Part shown: positions 1 through 6,188 of the stretch, piece after piece
Numbering within the stretch: position 1 is the stretch's first letter
How the letters are laid out: each line of letters opens with the position of its first letter
Assembly: GCA_009885905.1 (NCBI GenBank)
Contig: VFJU01000405.1
Coordinates: 1 to 12,431, forward strand
From: Verrucomicrobiota bacterium
Lineage (GTDB): Bacteria; Verrucomicrobiota; Verrucomicrobiia; Verrucomicrobiales; Akkermansiaceae
DNA: 12,431 bases
Reading direction: 5' to 3'
The notes under the pieces: generated by a model
Databases searched by the model: none
The model's input: only the letters and a program-made list of their open reading frames with translations
Told to the model about the DNA's origin: nothing
Made by a program: the position numbers and the translations under genes

Positions 1-6
1 GCGGGC

Positions 7-489
7 ATGGACAAGGTTGTTCCAAGTGGATTGGTTGCGGGTGGCCCTGGCGAGAAGGCCGCGCTCAAACGGTTCACAGGTTTTTTGAAAGGTCTAGATG
101 ATGCCAAGTTTGTTCGTGAAAATGCGCTACAAGTTTATGCGGCGGATGCTTATTTGGACGATACATTGGTGACGCATCACGGTGCAGCTGAGATCGAAGC
201 CTATTTTCTCAAAACCAGCGAGACGATGACCAGTTATCAGCTCGACATCGATGATGTGGTTAGATCAAAAGATGACTACTACATACGCTGGACCATGAAA
301 TTTGCTGCGCCGCTGGTGGGGGGTGGTAAGCCAGTTTTCTCGGTGGGCATGAGCCAAATTCGCTTCAATCGTGAAGGTAAGGTCGAGTTCCATCAGGATT
401 TCTGGGATGCAGGGAAAAACTTTTATGGTCGACTTCCAGTGATCGGGGGAGCGGTTGGGTATGTCAGAAAAAGTTTGAATGCTAACTGA
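7..489 (+). CDS. NTF2/SnoaL-like domain protein, first visible gene of the lipid operon
   Basis: This 160-residue protein has the size and pattern of the NTF2-like (SnoaL) cone fold. An N-terminal helix (residues about 17-45) is followed by a small acidic region and a strand-rich C-terminal half, ending in the family-like segment at residues 115-134 (SQIRF...GKVEFHQDFWD). No signal peptide or membrane segment is seen. NTF2-like proteins of this type often accompany COG2907 flavoproteins, DUF1365 proteins and cyclopropane-synthase-like methyltransferases. By inference it assists that pathway as a small enzyme or binding protein, but its reaction is unknown. The reading frame stays open for the six bases before this ATG to the window edge, so the true start may lie further left and the gene may be cut. 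The stop at 487-489 directly abuts the desaturase leader. Fold assignment is fairly sure; function is open. Confidence 0.75.
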   Translation: MDKVVPSGLVAGGPGEKAALKRFTGFLKGLDDAKFVRENALQVYAADAYLDDTLVTHHGAAEIEAYFLKTSETMTSYQLDIDDVVRSKDDYYIRWTMKFAAPLVGGGKPVFSVGMSQIRFNREGKVEFHQDFWDAGKNFYGRLPVIGGAVGYVRKSLNAN

Positions 490-501
490 TTGATTGAAAC
501 T

Positions 502-1503
502 ATGAATCCAAATCATCAAGTGCCTGAAAAGAAACCCATGGGTGTCTGGGGTGTCTTTGTCCTAACATTTTGCCAGTGGCTTGATTCAGATTTTCGGCGC
601 GAGGGTCTACCCGACCCTGCAGATCTCCCCGAAAAAGTTAATTGGCAGCGGACCCTTCCGTTTATTTTCCTTCACCTCGGATGCCTTGCCGTAATTTGGG
701 TTGGATTTAGTCCCGTTGCCGTTGGCGCAGCCATTTTTCTCTACGTTGTGCGGATGTTTGCAATCACGGGTTTCTACCACCGCTATTTTTCACACAGGAC
801 TTTTAAAACCTCCCGACCCGTCCAATTCATTTTCGCGGTGTTAGGTAATAGCTCAATGCAACGGGGTCCCTTGTGGTGGGCTGCGAACCATCGCCACCAT
901 CACAAGCATTCAGATCACGAGGAAGACATTCATTCTCCTGTGATCAGTGGATTTGCTTGGTCTCATATCGGTTGGCTGACCTCGATGAAAAATTTCCCCA
1001 CGTCGTACAAGAGCATTCCGGATCTTAGTAAATTTCCTGAATTGGTTTTTCTAAACCGTTATGACCAGACCGTGCCATTTGCTTACGGGTTGATCATGTT
1101 GGGCACGGGGTGGGTCCTTGAAACATTTTTCCCAGCGCTTGGAGTGTCGATGGGTCAGTTTTTTGTTTGGACGTTTTTCATTAGTACGACTGTGCTGTTG
1201 CATGGGACCTTGTTCATCAATTCTCTCGCTCATGTATGGGGGCGTCGTCGTTATAACACTGACGACGATAGCCGTAACAGTTGGTTGCTGACAATCATCA
1301 CTCTAGGGGAAGGTTGGCACAATAATCATCACCGTTACCCGCATTCCGTCAGGCAAGGGTTTCGTTGGTGGGAGTTGGATCTAACTTATTATGGTCTTAA
1401 AATACTGTCATGGACTGGCTTAATCTGGGACCTAAGGCCGGTTCCTCTAGTGGTGATTGAGGAAGGCAAGGTAGCTCTCGGATCCCACCAGCATCCTGCA
1501 TGA
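502..1503 (+). CDS. Fatty acid desaturase, stearoyl-CoA/acyl-lipid delta-9 type (integral membrane di-iron)
   Basis: The protein (333 residues from this ATG) has all the histidine boxes of the membrane di-iron desaturases: HRYFSH at residues 93-98, HRHHH at 130-134 and HNNHH at 273-277. It also has the extra NxxxH ligand pair (N240, H244) typical of stearoyl-CoA-desaturase relatives (COG1398). Hydrophobic stretches around residues 50-85 and 190-235 fit the four-helix membrane architecture. The family uses O2 and electrons from a redox partner to insert a cis double bond, usually delta-9, into an acyl chain. In this operon it probably supplies the unsaturated substrate that the methyltransferases need, which is an inference. 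A TTG at 490, directly after the previous stop, would add four residues. I prefer the ATG, although neither has a clear Shine-Dalgarno. The gene overlaps the next one by ATGA. Regiospecificity cannot be read from sequence. Confidence 0.93.
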   Translation: MNPNHQVPEKKPMGVWGVFVLTFCQWLDSDFRREGLPDPADLPEKVNWQRTLPFIFLHLGCLAVIWVGFSPVAVGAAIFLYVVRMFAITGFYHRYFSHRTFKTSRPVQFIFAVLGNSSMQRGPLWWAANHRHHHKHSDHEEDIHSPVISGFAWSHIGWLTSMKNFPTSYKSIPDLSKFPELVFLNRYDQTVPFAYGLIMLGTGWVLETFFPALGVSMGQFFVWTFFISTTVLLHGTLFINSLAHVWGRRRYNTDDDSRNSWLLTIITLGEGWHNNHHRYPHSVRQGFRWWELDLTYYGLKILSWTGLIWDLRPVPLVVIEEGKVALGSHQHPA

Positions 1504-2780
1504 GTCGGGGCAGGATTGCCATCGTCGGAACTGGAATCGCGGGCTTATCCTGTGCGCATTTTTTACGTCGAGATTATGATTTAACCTTGTTTGAAAAAGA
1601 TGATAGAATCGGCGGCCATTCCCATACGGTTTTAGTCAATGAGGGTCACCAAGTCATTCCTATAGACACAGGCTTCATGGTTTATAATGAAGTGACTTAT
1701 CCTCTCCTCACGCGTCTCTTTCGTGAGTTAAATGTTGCCACCAAGCCGACCTCCATGTCCTTCAGCGTGAACCACGTTGCGGATCGTCTTGAGTTTAATG
1801 GCGGAAGCGTCAACTTGCTTTTCGGGCAGCGGAAAAACCTTTTTAGTCCACGCTATTGGCGGATGCTCGGTCAGATTGCGCGTTTTAACCGTGAAACCAT
1901 CGAGGAGCTGGCGAATCCTGTCTTTGGAGATATTTCATTGATGGAATATGTGATCGCGCGGGGATATGGAAATGACTTTTTGGACTGGTATCTCTCACCC
2001 ATGGCGGCGGCGGTTTGGTCAAGTCCTCCCGAGCGAATCAAAATGTTTCCTGCTAAAACGTTGATGCGTTTTTGGCACAATCACGGGTTTCTTGGATTGG
2101 ACACCCAGCACCCGTGGCGAACGGTTTCGGGCGGTTCGAGATGCTACGTGGAAAAGTTAAGTCAACCATTCTCCGACTGTATCCATCGCGGTGCGCCGGT
2201 GAAGTCGGTGACTCGTTCCGCGAGGGGATCAGTCCTGATGCTGGACGATGGAAAGCCTTTCGAGTTCGATCATGTGGTGATCGCCGCACATGGTGATCAA
2301 GCGCTGCAGTTACTTGCCGATCCGACGACGTTAGAACTGGATATTCTCGGTCGGTTTCACTATCAGAATAATGAAGCTGTTTTGCACACGGATACTAAGT
2401 TCATGCCACGAACTCGGCGTTGCTGGGCATCATGGAATTATCGCATTGATCAGGACGAGAATAAGCAAAACCGTTATTCAACCCACTATTGGATGAACGA
2501 GTTGCAGGGTGTTTCAGAGCGTGAATCCTACTTTGTTTCGATTAACCCGCCGACATCTCCTGACGAGGCTTCGATCAAGCGGAGACTTATTTATGAGCAT
2601 CCGCTGTTTGATCTAACAGCAGTATCGGCGCAAGCTCGCTTGCCGGAACTGCACCAGGCTGGAGCGAAAACTGGACGTGTTTTTTGCGGTGCGTGGCAAC
2701 GATATGGCTTTCACGAAGACGGACTATGGTCTGCGGTGAATGTTTGTACTGAGCTACTCGGGAGGGATCCGTGGGAATGA
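1500..2780 (+). CDS. FAD-dependent oxidoreductase (COG2907, amine-oxidase-like), lipid modification
   Basis: This 426-residue flavoprotein opens with a Rossmann dinucleotide motif (GTGIAGLS, residues 10-17), the acidic end of strand two (FEKDD, about 31-35) and the RIGGHSHT segment that contacts FAD in the amine-oxidase/phytoene-desaturase superfamily. Near the C terminus is the GFHEDG signature (within GAWQRYGFHEDGLW), characteristic of the COG2907 group. No transmembrane helix is evident. Members of this group are almost always next to a DUF1365 gene and a cyclopropane-synthase-family gene, as here. In Rhodobacter, genes of this neighbourhood take part in furan fatty acid synthesis, where UfaD desaturates and UfaO adds oxygen to methylated phospholipid acyl chains. 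I cannot say from sequence which role, if either, this protein has. The start overlaps the desaturase stop (ATGA) and its stop overlaps the DUF1365 start, implying translational coupling. Confidence 0.9.
   Translation: MSRGRIAIVGTGIAGLSCAHFLRRDYDLTLFEKDDRIGGHSHTVLVNEGHQVIPIDTGFMVYNEVTYPLLTRLFRELNVATKPTSMSFSVNHVADRLEFNGGSVNLLFGQRKNLFSPRYWRMLGQIARFNRETIEELANPVFGDISLMEYVIARGYGNDFLDWYLSPMAAAVWSSPPERIKMFPAKTLMRFWHNHGFLGLDTQHPWRTVSGGSRCYVEKLSQPFSDCIHRGAPVKSVTRSARGSVLMLDDGKPFEFDHVVIAAHGDQALQLLADPTTLELDILGRFHYQNNEAVLHTDTKFMPRTRRCWASWNYRIDQDENKQNRYSTHYWMNELQGVSERESYFVSINPPTSPDEASIKRRLIYEHPLFDLTAVSAQARLPELHQAGAKTGRVFCGAWQRYGFHEDGLWSAVNVCTELLGRDPWE
2761..2765 (+). promoter_or_regulatory. Shine-Dalgarno GGAGG for the DUF1365 gene
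   Basis: GGAGG lies inside the end of the COG2907 gene. It is 5 bases before a GTG at 2771 and 11 bases before the ATG at 2777, so both starts are possible. The ATG is favoured because it forms the ATGA overlap used elsewhere in this operon. The choice changes the protein by only two residues. Confidence 0.5.
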
Positions 2781-3571
2781 ATGCACTCTACGAATGTTTG
2801 GTGAGTCATAGCAGATTAAAGCCTAAGAGACATGCATTCAATTACCGTGTTTTTATGTTCTGCGTGGACTTGGATGACCTGCCAAGGCTGAGTCATCGTA
2901 TTTTTGGATTCAGTCACAACCGGTTCAATTGGTTCTCGATCGACGATCAAGATCACATCGATCTTGGTAAGCCCGGCGGCATTCGTGGTAATTTAATCGC
3001 TTGGCTCAATACACAGGAGCTTCATTTTCCGGCAGACGTAAAAATCCAGTTGCTGACATTTCCACGTGCGCTCGGTTACGGCTTCAATCCGGTGTCATTT
3101 TATTATATTTTCGCGCCGAGTGGTACTCCGCTTGCGGTGGTTGCAGAAGTGGTGAACACGTTTAGGGAAATGAAACTGTATGCGATTGATTCGGTAGGTG
3201 ATGATCAATTGTGGCATCGAAGAGTGGCAAAGAACTTCTATGTTTCGCCGTTTTCAGATCCGAGTATTGATTTTGATTTTCGTCTTGGAGTCCCGAGTGA
3301 TCAATGGCGGGTCAACATTGACGATTATGCCGATGGCGAGCGAATTTTACAAAGCTCGGTGCGTGGAACTAGACGGCGATTGTCCTCGTTTCGGTTGGTC
3401 TGGTATGCTTTGAAATATCCACTCTTGTCGCTGCGGATTATTGGATTGATTCACTGGCACGCCCTGCTTCTCTGGGCTAGGCGGGTGCCTTATTTCCGTA
3501 AAAGTGATCGTCTCGAAGCACAACAAGATGTGATGCGACAGCAATCCAGTTCAAAGTCAAAGTCCCCATGA
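2777..3571 (+). CDS. DUF1365 family protein (COG3496)
   Basis: The 264-residue product matches DUF1365. The N terminus (residues 1-30) has the ALYECLVSHSRLKPKRHAF pattern. The central signature RALGYGFNPVSFYY is at 97-110, followed by the VVNTFRE segment at about 125-131 (EVHNTFGE-like in the family) and KNFYVSPF at 152-159. A hydrophobic and basic segment around residues 205-235 could associate with the membrane. DUF1365 proteins have no established isolated mechanism that I can name. They occur with COG2907 flavoproteins and cyclopropane-synthase-family methyltransferases, and in Rhodobacter genes of this neighbourhood are needed for furan fatty acids. A role on methylated phospholipid acyl chains is therefore inferred. 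The C-terminal tail (about 250-264) is Ser/Lys/Gln rich and probably disordered. A GTG at 2771 is the alternative start. The stop overlaps the methyltransferase ATG at 3568. Confidence 0.9.
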   Translation: MNALYECLVSHSRLKPKRHAFNYRVFMFCVDLDDLPRLSHRIFGFSHNRFNWFSIDDQDHIDLGKPGGIRGNLIAWLNTQELHFPADVKIQLLTFPRALGYGFNPVSFYYIFAPSGTPLAVVAEVVNTFREMKLYAIDSVGDDQLWHRRVAKNFYVSPFSDPSIDFDFRLGVPSDQWRVNIDDYADGERILQSSVRGTRRRLSSFRLVWYALKYPLLSLRIIGLIHWHALLLWARRVPYFRKSDRLEAQQDVMRQQSSSKSKSP

Positions 3572-4875
3572 GTACGACCACCGAAATCAAATCTGAGTGT
3601 GTGCCATCCGTGGCTTGTACACATCCCAAGAACGGATTTTCCGAACGGATGGTGGTTGGGTTGTTAGAAAAAATGCCAGTGGGAGGACTTCGGTTGGAAC
3701 ATGCGGATGGTCGTGTGCGCCACTTTGGTGCCCCGGGTGCGCCTGTCACGGCGCGCGTGATTCTGAGAGACGATTCAGGATTCTTCAAACGCTGTGCGTT
3801 TTACGGTAACATCGGTATGGGTGAGGCTTACACCGATGGACTTTGGGATACCGAAGACATTGCTGCGGTGATTTCCTGGTTTGTGCATAATGTGAACGCT
3901 CTTCAAGGCGCGGAGAGTTCGGCGGCAAGTCTTCCTGGGGTGAATCTTCTTAAGGTTGTGAATTGGTTCCGACACTTGCGGCGTGAGAACTCCGTGGAGA
4001 CGAGTCGGAAAAATATCGCGGAACACTACGACCTTGGTAACAACTTCTATCAGTTATGGCTAGATCCAAGCATGACGTATTCGAGTGCTCGTTTTGAAAA
4101 TGCAACCCAGACGCTCGAAGCAGCACAGCGCGGAAAATACGATGCGTTGTGTCGAAAGCTTAAGCTCAAACGTACAGATCATATTTTAGAAATTGGCTGT
4201 GGTTGGGGAGGATTTGCGGTGCACGCAGCGAAGCACTTCGGTTGTAAAGTCACGGGTGTGACGATCTCAGAGGCTCAGGCGGATTACGCCCGTAAACGGA
4301 TCTCAAGCGAGGGATTGGAGGGCCAAGTCGAGATTCGAATCCAAGACTACCGCCACATCACTGGTCGATTTGATAAAATCGCATCGATAGAAATGCTCGA
4401 GGCGGTCGGAGATAAATACCATCGGTCTTTTTTTGCAAAATGTGCGGAAGTTCTGACACCACAGGGTTTGTTAGGAGTCCAGATGATCACGGTGCCGGAT
4501 TGCAGTTATCGCAGTTTGAAGAAGAATGTGGATTGGATTCAAAAGCACATCTTTCCGGGTTCTCTTTTGCTCAGTGTCGGACGAATCAATGACGTTCTAT
4601 TAGAAACTGGAGACCTTTTCATGCACGATCTCGAGGACTTGGGAGCCGACTATGCTCGTACGCTTTCGACTTGGTATGATCAATTCAATTCGGTGAAGGA
4701 AGAAGTCGCCGCATTGGGATTTGATGAGCCGTTTGTTAGATCTTGGAATTACTATTTAAAATATTGTGAAGCCGCCTTTGCCACACGGAATATTTCGGTA
4801 GTCCAAGCCATTTATACACGTCCGAATAATTCACTGCTGCATCACCGATTTGAAGAGGGGCGGGGTAATGAGTGA
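3568..4875 (+). CDS. SAM-dependent methyltransferase, cyclopropane-fatty-acyl-phospholipid synthase family (COG2230), UfaM/plant-CPA-synthase-like
   Basis: The 435-residue protein has the two-part layout of this family. An N-terminal lipid-associated domain (about 1-140) precedes AEHYDLGNNFY (151-161) and a class I SAM-methyltransferase domain with motif EIGCGWGG (208-215) and GVTISEAQ (230-237). The family transfers a one-carbon unit from SAM to the double bond of a phospholipid acyl chain, giving a cyclopropane or, in UfaM and related enzymes, a methylated alkene. Compared with E. coli Cfa, the bicarbonate-site glutamate is kept (E278), as is the GADY tyrosine (Y362). The Cys139 position is Ser173 and the His266 position is Gln305, within QMITVPD. 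The Gln and the following ITVPD resemble plant cyclopropane synthases and the flavoprotein-linked bacterial enzymes. The start overlaps the DUF1365 stop (ATGA) and has no clear Shine-Dalgarno. Family is certain; the product (cyclopropane versus methyl branch) is not. Confidence 0.93.
   Translation: MSTTTEIKSECVPSVACTHPKNGFSERMVVGLLEKMPVGGLRLEHADGRVRHFGAPGAPVTARVILRDDSGFFKRCAFYGNIGMGEAYTDGLWDTEDIAAVISWFVHNVNALQGAESSAASLPGVNLLKVVNWFRHLRRENSVETSRKNIAEHYDLGNNFYQLWLDPSMTYSSARFENATQTLEAAQRGKYDALCRKLKLKRTDHILEIGCGWGGFAVHAAKHFGCKVTGVTISEAQADYARKRISSEGLEGQVEIRIQDYRHITGRFDKIASIEMLEAVGDKYHRSFFAKCAEVLTPQGLLGVQMITVPDCSYRSLKKNVDWIQKHIFPGSLLLSVGRINDVLLETGDLFMHDLEDLGADYARTLSTWYDQFNSVKEEVAALGFDEPFVRSWNYYLKYCEAAFATRNISVVQAIYTRPNNSLLHHRFEEGRGNE
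4855..4860 (+). promoter_or_regulatory. Shine-Dalgarno GAGGGG deciding the DUF2062 start
   Basis: GAGGGG lies in the last codons of the methyltransferase gene, 7 bases before the ATG at 4868. It supports that start over the upstream TTG at 4850, which lacks a site at suitable distance. Confidence 0.6.
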
Positions 4876-5386
4876 GATGTTTAAGGGCGTAAGTACAACC
4901 AAAGAAACTTGGTGGCGGCGTTGGCTGGTGAGGCCGGTTGTTGGTCAGTTGACTTGTGGCGTTTCTCCGCAGAAAATTGCGTGGACGATTTCTTTGGGAA
5001 TCGTTTTAGGAGTTTTTCCTGTCATGGGTACCACCACGTTGGTGTGTTTTCTAATGGGTTGGATGCTCCGCCTCAATCAACCGGTTTTGCACGTATTTAA
5101 GACTTTGGTATATCCATTGCACCTCGCGATGATTCTTGTTTTCATCCGCATGGGAGAGCATCTGTATCAGGTTCCATTGATTTCATTCTCCATTCCACAG
5201 TTGCTCGAGCGATTCAAGGTGGATCCACTTCAATTTGTGAGAGATTTTGGAATGACTGCATGGTACGGGGTGAGTGCATGGTTGATCGTAGCGCCGCTGG
5301 CGGCATTTCTAATCAAACTGTCGGTGATGCCCTTTTTGACGAGATTGGCCGAGACTATCAAACGACGACAGGAGCTTACATCATGA
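4868..5386 (+). CDS. DUF2062 family integral membrane protein
   Basis: The 172-residue product fits DUF2062 (COG3216). A short basic, Trp-rich N terminus (WWRRWLVRP, 15-23) is followed by the family segment SPQKIAWTISLGIVLGVFPV (33-52) and further hydrophobic helices at about 54-68, 77-96 and 128-158. The short basic tail is probably cytoplasmic. The family's function is unknown. Members are small inner-membrane proteins, sometimes beside glycosyltransferase or lipid genes. Its place between two acyl-chain methyltransferases, with an 8-base overlap to the preceding gene and an ATGA overlap to the next, suggests it serves the same pathway, perhaps as a membrane scaffold or in lipid access. That is inference. 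The ATG at 4868 is chosen because GAGGGG lies 7 bases upstream; a TTG at 4850 would add six residues. Confidence 0.8.
   Translation: MSEMFKGVSTTKETWWRRWLVRPVVGQLTCGVSPQKIAWTISLGIVLGVFPVMGTTTLVCFLMGWMLRLNQPVLHVFKTLVYPLHLAMILVFIRMGEHLYQVPLISFSIPQLLERFKVDPLQFVRDFGMTAWYGVSAWLIVAPLAAFLIKLSVMPFLTRLAETIKRRQELTS
5370..5374 (+). promoter_or_regulatory. Shine-Dalgarno AGGAG deciding the DUF1295 start
   Basis: AGGAG sits 8 bases before the ATG at 5383, inside the end of the DUF2062 gene. It identifies 5383 as the real start rather than the GTG at 5260, which would add 41 non-conserved residues overlapping the DUF2062 gene in another frame. Confidence 0.65.
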
Positions 5387-6183
5387 ACAGTGGATTGGCT
5401 TTTTTGATCGGTTGTGCGGTGGCAATGTTGCTTTTTTTCCTAACATGGATCTTAGCGTCTCGCTGCGATAATTTCTCATGGGTTGATGCGGCGTGGGCTT
5501 TTGGTGTCGGTTTGATTGGGGTGTATTGGTTGACGGTTCTCGGGAGAAGTTGCGCAAAACATTGGGCGGTGGCAGGCTTGCTTGTGTTATGGAGTGCGCG
5601 GCTTGGTTGGCACCTGCAAAAGCGAATTCGAAGGACTCATCCCGAAGAAGATGCCCGCTATGTAAAACTTCGGGAAGTTTGGTCAGGACGTGTTCTATCA
5701 GCATTTTTTTGGTTCTTCCAAGCACAGGCGGCCTCGGTGGTGCTGTTGGCATTACCATTTCTGATCATTGCAGTTGATGCAGACACGACGTGGAGCGGGT
5801 GGGAGTCGGTTGGTCTGTGTGTCGCACTCGTCGGAATTTTAGGAGAGGGCTTGGCGGATATGCAAATGGCTCGCTTTAAGTCTCAAGACCATGGTACTAA
5901 ATCCGTTTGCCAAGAGGGGTTGTGGCGATACTCGCGACATCCCAACTATTTTTTCGAGGCGGTCATTTGGCTCGGTTTTTACCTATATTCATGTGGATCT
6001 AACTGGGGATGGGCGATGATTTATGCTCCTTGCGTGATCATTTTTTTATTACTCAAGGTCACGGGAATTCCTCCTACAGAAGCCGCAGCAGTTGCACGTA
6101 AGGGTGATGCATACCGACGTTACCAAAAGTCAACCAGTCCATTCATTCCTCTACCGCCTCGTCGAAACAACAAAAATTTCTAA
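5383..6183 (+). CDS. DUF1295 membrane protein, steroid 5-alpha-reductase-like (COG3752)
   Basis: The 266-residue polytopic protein begins with a hydrophobic helix (about 4-26), then DNFSWVDAAWAFG (29-41), further helices at about 42-55, 62-75, 104-130 and 140-156, and ends with the family hallmark GLWRYSRHPNYFFE (179-192). The tail, with DAYRRYQKSTSPFIPLPPR, is also typical. The RHPNYF region corresponds to the cofactor-binding end of steroid 5-alpha reductases and isoprenylcysteine/phospholipid methyltransferase-like proteins. The superfamily usually reduces activated or isolated double bonds with NADPH, but DUF1295 enzymes are poorly characterised. Sitting between two acyl-methyltransferases, it could reduce a methylated or methylene alkene intermediate to a saturated branch (inference). 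It starts inside the DUF2062 stop (ATGA at 5383) with a good Shine-Dalgarno. Five bases separate its stop from the next gene. Confidence 0.88.
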   Translation: MNSGLAFLIGCAVAMLLFFLTWILASRCDNFSWVDAAWAFGVGLIGVYWLTVLGRSCAKHWAVAGLLVLWSARLGWHLQKRIRRTHPEEDARYVKLREVWSGRVLSAFFWFFQAQAASVVLLALPFLIIAVDADTTWSGWESVGLCVALVGILGEGLADMQMARFKSQDHGTKSVCQEGLWRYSRHPNYFFEAVIWLGFYLYSCGSNWGWAMIYAPCVIIFLLLKVTGIPPTEAAAVARKGDAYRRYQKSTSPFIPLPPRRNNKNF

Positions 6184-6188
6184 CAACC

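Noticed and set aside
490..501. TTG start at 490 for the desaturase
   Set aside because: It would add only four residues directly after the previous stop with no Shine-Dalgarno. The ATG at 502 is the simpler choice, though not proven.
5260..5382. Upstream GTG start extending the DUF1295 protein by 41 residues
   Set aside because: The extension overlaps the DUF2062 gene in another frame and lacks hydrophobic or family-like sequence. The ATG at 5383 has AGGAG 8 bases upstream and forms the ATGA junction seen elsewhere in the operon.
5381..5758. 125-codon minus-strand open frame opposite the DUF1295 gene
   Set aside because: Pro/His/Arg-rich shadow without a recognisable fold. The plus-strand gene accounts for the region.
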